Shown here one piece after another: positions 37,311-46,824 of a DNA stretch of 64,000 nucleotides. This DNA comes from Aporrectodea caliginosa. Its lineage: Eukaryota > Annelida > Clitellata > Crassiclitellata > Lumbricidae. The translations under genes and the position numbers were made by a program. The notes under the pieces were generated by a model. It was not told the DNA's origin. It saw only the letters and a program-made list of their open reading frames with translations, and made no database searches. The stretch's first letter is position 1. Every line of letters begins with the position of its first letter. Location of the stretch: the NCBI GenBank assembly GCA_020284085.1, contig JACEVL010000003.1, forward strand, positions 1,058,692-1,122,691, read 5' to 3'.

Positions 37311-37637
37311 ACAGAGTAGTCTTAGACCTGTGAGGGACTTTGCTCAAGCACCTTCATTCAATTTTATTTGTGAGGCTTTTACTAGATCAAGTGACGTTGT
37401 CATTCATTGATCTCAGGAATTTAATATAGCATCGTTCAATCATTCATTCATTCTGAAGACTTGTATAGTTGTAATGAGTTATATATTTCTTTACATTTGT
37501 ACAATTTCTTCTGTTGCTTCCAGATATCTCTTGAATTTGCAACAATTGCTGATTGTCAGAGGGCAAATATATTTCTAAGTAACTGATGAACAGTAGCAGA
37601 GAAACATTAACTGTCTTCTTATGGAAATGGTAACTAG
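37311..37637 (+). repeat. E2 core, truncated
   Basis: Continuation past the arm: AATAATCTAACAGAGTAG ... GTGACGTTGTCATTCATTGA, also present inverted at 42,845-43,010 in E3. It is followed by one CAGTAGCAGA unit of the E1 core repeat. It breaks off at 37,637 against a LINE fragment, so no right arm of E2 is present. Confidence 0.75.
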
Positions 37638-37920
37638 ACCGTTCACAGCAGTGACTATGCAGTAGTGCTCCCAGTGCGAGTACCCCGAGAGAAGAAATAG
37701 GTTTTGAAGAAAGAGAGAAGTAGGAACAGATCTAGAAGGAATGGAAACGCGTAAAGAGGAGGGATGGAATTCCACATGGCAGGTCCAATGGTGAGAAATG
37801 ACCTAGCTTGCGCCAGTGGTCCTATAGTTCGCGGGACAAATAGATCATGCTGGTCCAAAGAGAGGAAAGGTTGGAGAGAAGCTGCAGAATGAGGAAAGTG
37901 ATCGAAACCTATAATATTGA
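37638..37920 (-). pseudogene. 3' end of a non-LTR retrotransposon (second copy)
   Basis: The minus strand reads RTIGPLAQARSF, GPAMWNSIPP, FFKTYFFSRGT and a stop, the usual C-terminal tail of CR1/L2-like reverse transcriptases. It is homologous to 14,145-14,640. Upstream RT domains are absent (5' truncation) and frames are broken. It abuts the truncated E2 core. Confidence 0.65.
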
Positions 37921-38744
37921 GTGTACAGTTTTTGGGCGGCCCTTAAAATCATAAAAATATTAGACATCAAGAAAACTATTCTAGCAGTTGTAGTTTCGGA
38001 GAACCAAAGGTTAAATATTTCAGGTCAATGGACCCTGAACTACAGTCATGCACTGACCATATGATGTTCATCATAACGCTGTTGAGCATACTTCTTTGGA
38101 ATCCAAGACTCTGAAAAACATCATTTACGCCAGGAATTTTTTTACATAAATTGTAGTTCCAGTGAGGCCAAAGGTTAACCATTACATGTCGAGTGACCTT
38201 GAACTACAAAGTCATGCAATGGTCATACGATGGTCATACCAGGTTGCTTATAACTCTATTTTATTTCTTTGAGCCCAGTGGGCCTATCTTGGACTGACAC
38301 CTTCTTTTTAGCCTTCACCGAAAACGAAATATTATGACAATATATGTCAAATGACCTTGAAAGTGAAGGTCATTCGATTGTCCTACAATGTTAGAAATAG
38401 CATATTTGACTTCTCCCCGGAAAACCCTGTCATAGACACAAAAATCACTTCTCGATTGCTTTTAGTTCCTGAGATACTCTTGGATAAAATTTCTCAATGG
38501 TAAATTAATGTGTATGGCTCAGCTATGCAATGCTTAACTTAGAGTCGCTTGAGCCACGCCTAAATGTTAATCTAATTAGCTGTAACTTCGTACAATATAA
38601 TAACTAGTCCTATAGAAACTTTCTAGAGGTTGGCCATCAAGATATATAAACTTTTGAAAAGTGTCTGTCTATATGGGACACCCTAATGTAGGCCCCTACG
38701 GGTCTAAGTAGGTTCAATGGCAAACGTATTTTACTTTGCTAAAT
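37921..38744. repeat. Degenerate ~150-bp repeats with TGACCTTGA motifs; no gene
   Basis: Two to three degenerate units: CCAAAGGTTAA followed by a GGTCA/TGACC motif, GAACTACAxAGTCATGCA and GGTCATACGATG, at about 38,008-38,090, 38,168-38,250 and 38,320-38,385. The remainder (38,390-38,744) shows nothing recognisable. Confidence 0.5.
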
Positions 38745-39190
38745 TATTCTAATGTCTTCAATGCTGTACTTGACGTTGGTAAGTAAGCAGTCTACTTATG
38801 TACATGCTAACTATCATGAACTATCATCCACTTTAAAGTGACAATATCAAATAATTTAGCAACTTAAAATACGGGGTTAAACCACAGATTGGCCTAGATA
38901 AAGCGTTTATCTATTCTGTAGTTAAACCGTAGTTTACGCCGCTAAATTATCTGACATTGTCTCTTTGAAAATGGAACCTTGACTGGTGAGAGAAACTGTT
39001 TCCCTAAATGCAAGTGGCATTGATGAAAACATTCCTGTGTTTGAATAGAAGCTGGATTGATGTGAATAATTTGTCTACTAATTAGAAGGTGGATGAATGA
39101 AACTAAGTGTTCAATTCAATAGAAGCTACATTGATGAAAATAATTATTTCCGTAACTAGAAGCTGATCCGTATAGTGAAAATAATGTGTC
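38745..39190 (-). repeat. Dispersed composite repeat with ~44-bp minisatellite
   Basis: Contains TGTCTTCAATGCTGTACTTG and AAGTAAGCAGTCTAC (also at 43,585, 54,630, 63,900). A local inverted repeat is centred near 38,900. After it come GATGAAAACATTCCTGTGTT units colinear with those at 21,640-21,880 and 55,080-55,260. Confidence 0.75.
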
Positions 39191-39607
39191 TGACAATACT
39201 ACGTTTACTTAGGCCTATAGAAAGAGACACAGAGAGACAGAGTGAGAAAGACAGAAAGAAAGAGAAGGCAGATTATTATTTCATGCATTTCTTGACGCTG
39301 GAGGTCAAGGGCTAAAGTCTATATGAGGGTATGCATTGGAAATAGCTTCAGAATTACAATGCTCTCATTGCACTGCTGTAGACGCGGTGACGCCACTATT
39401 TGCCTCTTCACACGAGCGGCCGTCTTTGAAAGTATCGACCGTATGTCTAGGCTACAGTTAACATTTCCTATAGAAGTTTCGAGGCCTAGCCTATGACGTT
39501 TGTAATTTCTCGCAGGTGAAAAGAGTATTGCGTTTTAGGCATCGATAGGCTATCTATATTTAGAACTAAATATATATATATATATATCGATGGTTTTAGG
39601 ATGAATT
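39191..39607. other. Upstream region of the Merlin-type ORF
   Basis: No gene seen. It holds a GA-rich stretch (39,222-39,266) and a short TA run flanked by ATCGAT (39,570-39,590). No terminal inverted repeat matching the 3' side of the ORF was recognised. Confidence 0.4.
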
Positions 39608-39651
39608 ACTTCCGGTAACCGCTACAGCGTCTTTGGGGAAGTACTTCCGGT
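39608..39651 (-). promoter_or_regulatory. Two ETS/GABP-type motifs upstream of the Merlin-type ORF
   Basis: ACTTCCGGT occurs at 39,608-39,616 and again at 39,643-39,651, i.e. ACCGGAAGT on the minus strand, the standard ETS/GABP core. They lie 68-111 bp before the ATG. Paired ETS sites are typical of TATA-less promoters, so they may drive this ORF; this is inferred from spacing only. Confidence 0.4.
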
Positions 39652-39718
39652 TTCTTGTGAACCATTACAATTAGTAATTCTTCAATTTTTTAAATCGAGC
39701 GCGTTGTGTGTAAGAACT

Positions 39719-40705
39719 ATGGCTGGACGACCTAGAGCAGATCGTATCGTTATTGTTCAAGCGAATGAAATTTTGGATGTTGGACAGATCCGAGCAGAGA
39801 CTTGGCGTAATTCCACGCTTAGTGTCGCCCTGAATGACAATGAGGAATGCTTGATGTGGTTAGCGAGGAGGAGACTGTTGAGAAATTCCTACCCATGTCG
39901 TGTGTGTGGATTGCCATGCAAACTTATAAATCGTGCTACTTCCGTGGATGGTAAGCAGTGGGCATGTGGAGCGTGTAGACATTACAAGAGCATACGCGAT
40001 GGTTCCTTCTTCGCACGAAGCCATCTGCCAACCAAACAAATTATGCAACTAGTCTATTCTTGGAGTCGAGATTGGCCTCAAGACATGACAGCGTACGAGG
40101 TTGGAATAGGTAGGAAGCACACCGTCATCGATTGGTTCAACTTCTGCAGAGAAGAATGTGGCAATTACGTGGACAGGAACTTCTCTGGTCTGGGAGGCTT
40201 CGATGTGAATGGCGAGCCGACAGTGGTCGAAGTGGATGAATCGAAATATTTTCACAGAAAGTACCATAGAGGTCTCTGGACTGAAGGCCATTGGGTTTTC
40301 GGAGCTGTGGAAAGAGGGTCAGGGAAATGTTTCCTGAGTGTCGTTCCTGATCGGAGTGCAGCTACACTGGAGCCGTTAATATTAAGAAATATTCTGCCTG
40401 GAACCCACATAATTTCCGATGGTTGGGCTGCATACCGTAACCTGAACAACATCGGTCACGGAATTTACCAGCACTCGTTTGTAGTTCATGAACGTAATTT
40501 CGTGGATCCAACTTATAAAGACATTCATACGCAGAACATAGAAAATCTATGGATGCGTGCTAAGCGTAAATTGCGTAGACAATTCGGGACCAGCAATGAC
40601 TTATTTCCTTCCTATCTTAAGGAGTTCCAGTATCGCCAAATGGTTGGACTTCCAAACCTGTTCTCACATTTCCTGACAGTTATAAGCGACAGTTATCCAG
40701 TATAG
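39719..40705 (+). CDS. Merlin/IS1595-type (ISXO2-like) transposase, intact
   Basis: An uninterrupted 328-residue frame from the first ATG (MAGRPRAD). It reads open five codons further upstream only from a TTG. Numbering with those five: an N-terminal zinc ribbon with C65-x2-C68 and C88-x2-C91; a helical DNA-binding segment about 105-150 (LPTKQIMQLVYSWS); and an RNase H-fold DDE/DDN core with VVEVDESKYFHRKYHRG (D178), HIISDGWAAY (D239) and HTQNIENLW (N278/E280), followed by a basic MRAKRKLRRQ. In the family this catalyses excision and integration with 8-9-bp target duplications. No introns are needed. I found no flanking inverted repeats, so it may be an immobilised or host-adopted copy; a live element with unrecognised ends is the alternative. 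The other Merlin copy, at 55.9 kb, is only distantly related. Confidence 0.92.
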   Translation: MAGRPRADRIVIVQANEILDVGQIRAETWRNSTLSVALNDNEECLMWLARRRLLRNSYPCRVCGLPCKLINRATSVDGKQWACGACRHYKSIRDGSFFARSHLPTKQIMQLVYSWSRDWPQDMTAYEVGIGRKHTVIDWFNFCREECGNYVDRNFSGLGGFDVNGEPTVVEVDESKYFHRKYHRGLWTEGHWVFGAVERGSGKCFLSVVPDRSAATLEPLILRNILPGTHIISDGWAAYRNLNNIGHGIYQHSFVVHERNFVDPTYKDIHTQNIENLWMRAKRKLRRQFGTSNDLFPSYLKEFQYRQMVGLPNLFSHFLTVISDSYPV

Positions 40706-41924
40706 AATCAACGAAAACTTGGTGCCTAAACACAGAATTTAGTTCAGTTATGTATGTGCTGATTATTAGTTAAGGATAGAACCTGTGTAGTATTGACTGA
40801 AAAGCAAGAGAAATCTTAGAGCAAAGAATGGAAGAAATTTTAATAATTATGTTGTAAGTGTCCTTATGAATCATGAAAGTTCACAATACATTATATTAAA
40901 TATTAAAATCTGAAGTCTTTTAAAGTGACTGAGTGTTACTTTATTGTGCTTGGCTATTTCATCTTGTCCAATAGTGGTATCCAGTAGTGGTAAAGAGAAA
41001 TTCAACTGAAGCGGAAGATGGAAGCGTGCAATTGAATTTCAAACTGCATGAGTGCATGTATACTTGTATAGTGTAATAGTCACCCCATGAGTCTATAAGA
41101 ATGTGTTGTAGCTGACGACACACTTTGTAAAAGGGGTACAACGATAGAATAATGTTGACAATGATGTTATCATGCAATCGTCTTGCAGAGGACTTCCTGT
41201 AGTTAAGTATTTTCATACTTTAACTTACACAGAGGTGGACAGCATGTTGGCTTCTTGGCTGACTTTATGGAAGCAATTTGTAATTTACACTTAATTCATA
41301 TAAGAACTACATGCAATATTGCAATTAAAATACAATTACAATTTCAATTAAATAATTCAATTACTTGTACGGTAATAGATAAGTTTATTCACCACGACTG
41401 TAAAAAGTACAAGAATAACAAATTAAGTTGAGACAGATGCACAACTAGCAAACATGAAATGGTAACTTCTGTGATGTAACGTAGATATAGTTCAATATTG
41501 TAGCTATATCCTTTGCAACAAACACTGAGGACACTGTTATTATGACTTCCGTACAACAATGAACCAAAACGTTTTACTTTACGCAGGTGTAGTATATGAA
41601 TGAGGTTTACCCAACCACAATAGAATTGAATGTCTTTAAGAGATTACCATTTATGCATGTTAAAAAACTTTCTGTATACATTTCTCCAACACACATTTAA
41701 CTGACGCATCTGGGCTGTTGCTAAGTTAATAGCCTATAACGAATAAGTTAAAAGAGTTAAGACAACAGATTCCAGCAATCTCAATTTCACATGCTCGGAA
41801 ACTAAATTTGAATGACAAAATATTGCATTACCAGAAGCATAGAAACGTTTAATTGCAAGTGACCCATCAATTTAAAACTCCTCACAAGATATAAAGTATA
41901 ATCCAAGATATTTCAATTCCTTGA
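40706..41924. other. No gene seen
   Basis: AT-rich sequence following the Merlin-type ORF. There is no recognisable inverted repeat, domain or RNA gene. Short ORFs lack any family signal. Confidence 0.4.
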
Positions 41925-42362
41925 TCCAAGGACAAGATTGCAAGATTCGTCATTACAAGATGGACCTACAGCGAATAACTTACATTTGTCTCCATTAAAT
42001 AATACATCACGTTCGGCACCTTTCTTAACACATGTATCAATCATTTCTTGGAGTTTACACACTGAGGCAGATAGCAGTATAATGTAATCTGCATAGACAA
42101 TGGACCCTACATAGGGTCCATTGTGGCAACCAATGTCTGAGACTTCCAGAGCATTTATAATCACATTAATATAAATATTAAGAGGGATCTCAGAAAGAAT
42201 ACCTCCTTGCCTCATTGCACTTTTAATGGAAATTGGATCTGATAGACTATTGTTCCATTTCATCACTGAGAAAGTCTTACCATACCAGACAAGAAGTTTA
42301 ACCAATCTGGCAGGTATTGAAAATTGAACTCCGGATTCTGGGATTAACGCATGTTCAAAGTT
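41925..42362 (-). pseudogene. Non-LTR reverse transcriptase fragment
   Basis: About 130-150 codons on the minus strand read as the palm of a CR1/L2-like reverse transcriptase. In order: KLLVWYGKTFSVMKWNN, SAMRQGGILSE (family RQGGxLSP), LNIYINVIINALE, DIGCHN, VGSIVYADYIILLSAS (catalytic YADD changed to YADY), LQEMIDTC and FNGDKCKL. The frame continues ~19 codons upstream of the first start-like codon. The lost second aspartate and the missing flanking domains mean it is dead. It abuts a Helitron end on the right. Confidence 0.82.
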
Positions 42363-42404
42363 GCATACATCTCACAGGTAATAGCCGAAATATATTATCT
42401 TCAG

Positions 42405-42680
42405 TTGAAATAAGTAAATAAGTAAAGTTCTTTTGTGTTAGTCCTTATCAAAAGTATATAACTTGTCATCTGCCCCCCACCCCCGAAATGTTTTGCATTT
42501 AATGTGGCCCAATGTGGCAATGTGCAAGAAGTTTGCCCACCTCTGGGATAGAGCAAATTCAAATACACGGGTGTACCCGGTGAGTACCAGCCAAAGTAGC
42601 CAAAGTTAATCATGCAAATGTACCGGGAATGATATATAGAGGTAGAGGTAACCTGTGCGAAGCCGGGTAACAACAGCTAG
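42405..42680 (+). mobile_element. Helitron 3' end fragment
   Basis: Starts near AAGTAAATAAGTAAAG and ends GTAACCTGTGCGAAGCCGGGT (hairpin region), AACAACAG and CTAG at 42,677-42,680, followed by T. The right flank TATATGATAAATTG is the same as at 6,525, where the preceding bases are GTAA. So this Helitron sits at an A|T site inside the outer segment of the E3 copy. The 5' end was not identified. Confidence 0.6.
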
Positions 42681-43158
42681 TATATGATAAATTGTCGAGA
42701 TTAACCATATTAAACAATGATTCTATCGGAAGTACCAGTCACTCATCTGCCTTAATATTTTTAAACTTATCTCTACTTCCAGTATCCTTTACCTTTTCCA
42801 AAAATCTGCATCAGACGTGTTAAACAGAATGGGATGTAGACTCGAATGAATAACGATGCTATATAAAATTCCCGAGATCAATGAATGATAACGTCACTTC
42901 ATCTACTAAAATGAAATTCAATGAAGGTGATTAAGGTCTTAGGCTACACTGTTAGGTTATTCCAGCAGGGTTATTGATAGGTAATCACTTATGGATTGGC
43001 ACAACATGGAATTCCAGTTCACATCCCATTCTCTTTAACACATGTGATGGCGATTTTTAGAAAAGTTAAAGGATACTGAAAGTAGAGATAATTATGTCCA
43101 AAACCTTTGTGACATGTCATGTGTGCGGTTCAAATGCAAAACACAGAATAGTTACGGT
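42681..43158. repeat. E3: small palindromic derivative of the satellite-armed element
   Basis: 42,681-42,768 matches the outer segment at 6,525-6,612. It then jumps directly to the innermost arm sequence (TACTTCCAGTATCCTTTACC at 42,774, compare 11,325), a core (42,845-43,010, inverted relative to 37,260-37,450) and the inverted arm (43,015-43,158). All satellite and ~1.3 kb or more of arm are missing. The two arms form a ~70-bp imperfect palindrome. Confidence 0.75.
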
Positions 43159-43760
43159 AAAGTCCTTTAAGTATGTGTTTATATGGTAAAAGAGTATTTT
43201 ATTGATAGTGGAGGTAGAGTTGTATTTTAGCTAATTTAATTATTTCAAAGATTTTTATGATAACTGCAATGAATCCAGCTTCTACTAAAGCAAGATTCTT
43301 TTCATCAATCCCACTTATAATTAACCTAAAATTATTTTCACCAATCCCACTTCTATTTAATAATTCTTTTGTCAATCCAACTTGTATTCAACCAACACTG
43401 ACTCGCCATGCAGTGGTGAGTCATTTATCAGAACTTTATTACGCCCGAAGGCAGAAACAAAACATATATGCACAAATCTGAACAAACAGATGATGATGCT
43501 AAACTACATGCTTTTTCACCAGTTCGGCTTCTATTTATCAAATAACTAGTTTCATCGGTAAAACAGTATTTTACGCTGCTAAATTATTTTAATGTCTTCA
43601 ATGCCGTACTTGACGTTGGTAAGTAAGCAGTCTACCTATGTGCATGTTAACTCTCATCAATCCATCTTCCATTTCATCAAGAAATTTTTCATCAATCCAA
43701 CTTCCATTTAATTGGAAAAAATTACTTTTATCAATGAACTACGACTTGACGGGTTTACCC
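43159..43760 (+). repeat. Dispersed composite repeat CR-1 (44-bp minisatellite core)
   Basis: Near-identical to 63,469-64,000 over at least 530 bp, including an identical 74-codon frame (43,257/63,563) that is only repeat translation. It contains ~44-bp units (AATCCAGCTTCTA, AAGATTCTTTTCATCAATCC), the unique phrase ACTGACTCGCCATGCA, and the TGTCTTCAATGCCGTACTTG segment. Confidence 0.85.
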
Positions 43761-44197
43761 ATAAGAGAAATAAAAAATACGCTAAAATACTCGGCCGGCA
43801 ACATCATGAATTAAATACGCTAAAATTCAAGTGGAACGTCAAAGAAGGCGATTTCAACTAACATAAACCAGTAAAATAATGTTAAGTGTAGTTCGTTATC
43901 GATCCAACACCATCAATAGACCATCAATATGCTGACGACACCCAGCTCTACACTTCCCTTGCCTCCTCTATTATTATTATTATCCTTTGTCATGCTCAGT
44001 AAAATGGCGTCGAAGAAAATAATAATCATTAAAGTAGAAGTTTTGCTTCTTATTACTATTTCCCTCTATCGACTGAATAGGTGGTTAGAACTATTTGGCT
44101 AAAATTCAAAATCGCTAAGTGCTGGAGGTAAGGTAGAAGTCATAATGTAACATGTAGTCGTAGGCTATTGATAAACCTTATAATAGTGTTATCATCA
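43761..44197. other. No gene seen
   Basis: AT-rich sequence with a short (ATT)n at 43,970. No features beyond repeat scraps. Confidence 0.4.
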
Positions 44198-44340
44198 TCA
44201 GGATCCATGGGCCGAAAGCCCGTAGGTGTCCAATGCAAATTTCGTCATCCGTTTCCATAATCCTCTGTCTTGCGCCAATACACTCAAACTGTGTAGGTCT
44301 TGTTTGCACCAATCCCTGATATCATCAGTCCATTCCCTGT
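44198..44340 (-). pseudogene. C-terminus of a non-LTR retrotransposon ORF2
   Basis: On the minus strand an open frame of 47 codons reads REWTDDIRDWC, LAQDRGLWKRM, DTYGLSAHGS then TGA, followed by a (TGA)n tail. The W-x-DDI-x-W, AQDR-x-xW and AHGS-stop pattern is the typical end of many LINE ORF2 proteins. It is a 5'-truncated insertion and differs from the WNSLP-type tails at 14.1 and 37.6 kb, so it belongs to a different LINE lineage. Confidence 0.7.
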
Positions 44341-45169
44341 TAATAGTGTTATAATAGTGTTATATTAGCTGACTTGTCCCCCAAGACAGTAAACTCGAGA
44401 CCGAGACAGTTGGGTCCGAGACACCAGTTCCGAGACAGTTCAAAACGAGTGAAATGCACATTGGACCTTCAGTGTATTCGCGAGATGGCGCTTTCGTAAA
44501 ATGAGATATAGGACTGATGGGCGCCTTGCATGGCTGCCGAATAGTTAAATTCGACTCCTGTAATAACTTGTAATCATTCGTTCATACTGAACGAATTTGA
44601 TTGATTGTTGTAATATAGTGTAAGTCTTAATACAAAATAAGATAGAACTAGTAGTTTAAATTAATGATGTTATTCACGATGTTTGTTTTATTTTGTTATT
44701 TTTGGCATGCGAACGTCCGTAAAATGGATGGAGGGGTAAGGCTAAATGCAGAAAAATGCGGACAAGGGAGAGGGAGGGTCCAAAGTAGGTCATTTTATGC
44801 GGACGTCCTTTATGGACGACCCCCATCTCCACACAAAAGCGCGTCAGGAAGACCAGCTTGAAAGGCGAATTTATGTCGAAGCAGTCCGCAATGGCCATCA
44901 TGCTTCGACAGCTTCGTCCATTCCAGTGCCATGTTAGAATCCTGGTACTGCTACTACTACTAGACAGTGCCTTTTTTAGAAACATGATATCACTTAATAA
45001 AAATTATTAGAATGAAAAAAAAACTCAAATAGATCATCTGGTAAACTCAGACATTCGTATTTACTGCATTTGCCCTATTCTATTTTTTAGCAAGCTGTAA
45101 AACATTTTGAGCTTTTGCACTATGGCTTTATCTAAGCTTACCTACTGCAGACAGTCCAGTCTACATTTA
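44341..45169. other. No gene seen
   Basis: Contains AACAGGGAATGG scraps of the LINE boundary and several GAGACAG motifs (44,395-44,445: CGAGACAGTTGGG, CGAGACACCAG, CGAGACAGTTC), a short imperfect tandem repeat. ORFs at 44.66-44.98 kb have no recognisable family. Confidence 0.4.
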
Positions 45170-45490
45170 GGAATGAAGAAGGTGGAGTGAGGGAGGTGGA
45201 AGGGGAGCGTATGCAGGAAGAGAGGAAGAGGAGTGGATGAAGAAAAGAACAGCAAATGGGAAGGAAAAGAGGAATTGGATAGATGGAAGAAGAGAGCGAA
45301 TGGATGGAGGAAGAGCTTATGAGAAAGTGGATGGATGATGTAGGAGCTGCAGCTTGGAAGAAAGCATGGAATTGAGAAGGAAGAGGAATGGATAGATGGA
45401 GGAAAGAAGCATAGGTGATGAAAGTGATGGCTTGAAATAGGTAGAGAGATGGGGTGAATGAAGGAGGGGCTCAAAGACGAGAGCATGGGA
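45170..45490. repeat. ~320-bp purine-rich tract
   Basis: The plus strand is about 85% A/G (GGAAGAGAGGAAGAGGAGTG, GATAGATGGAAGAAGAGAGC and so on) with recurrent GGATGGA/GATGGAGGAA words. It lies ~110 bp before the CA microsatellite. Pyrimidine-rich ORFs on the other strand are artefacts of this composition. Confidence 0.85.
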
Positions 45491-45601
45491 GGTTATGGCA
45501 CTGCCATGGTGTTGTATAAAGTACGATGCACTGAAGGGAAGACCTCTCTGCCTGTTGCAGTCCAGAATATGGATGCACATACATAATCAAACACCAACAC
45601 T

Positions 45602-46824
<1,223 letters not shown>

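Noticed and set aside
43257..43481. Identical 74-codon frame at 43.26 and 63.56 kb as a duplicated gene
   Set aside because: It translates the ~44-bp minisatellite of the composite repeat, and other copies of the repeat do not keep the frame.
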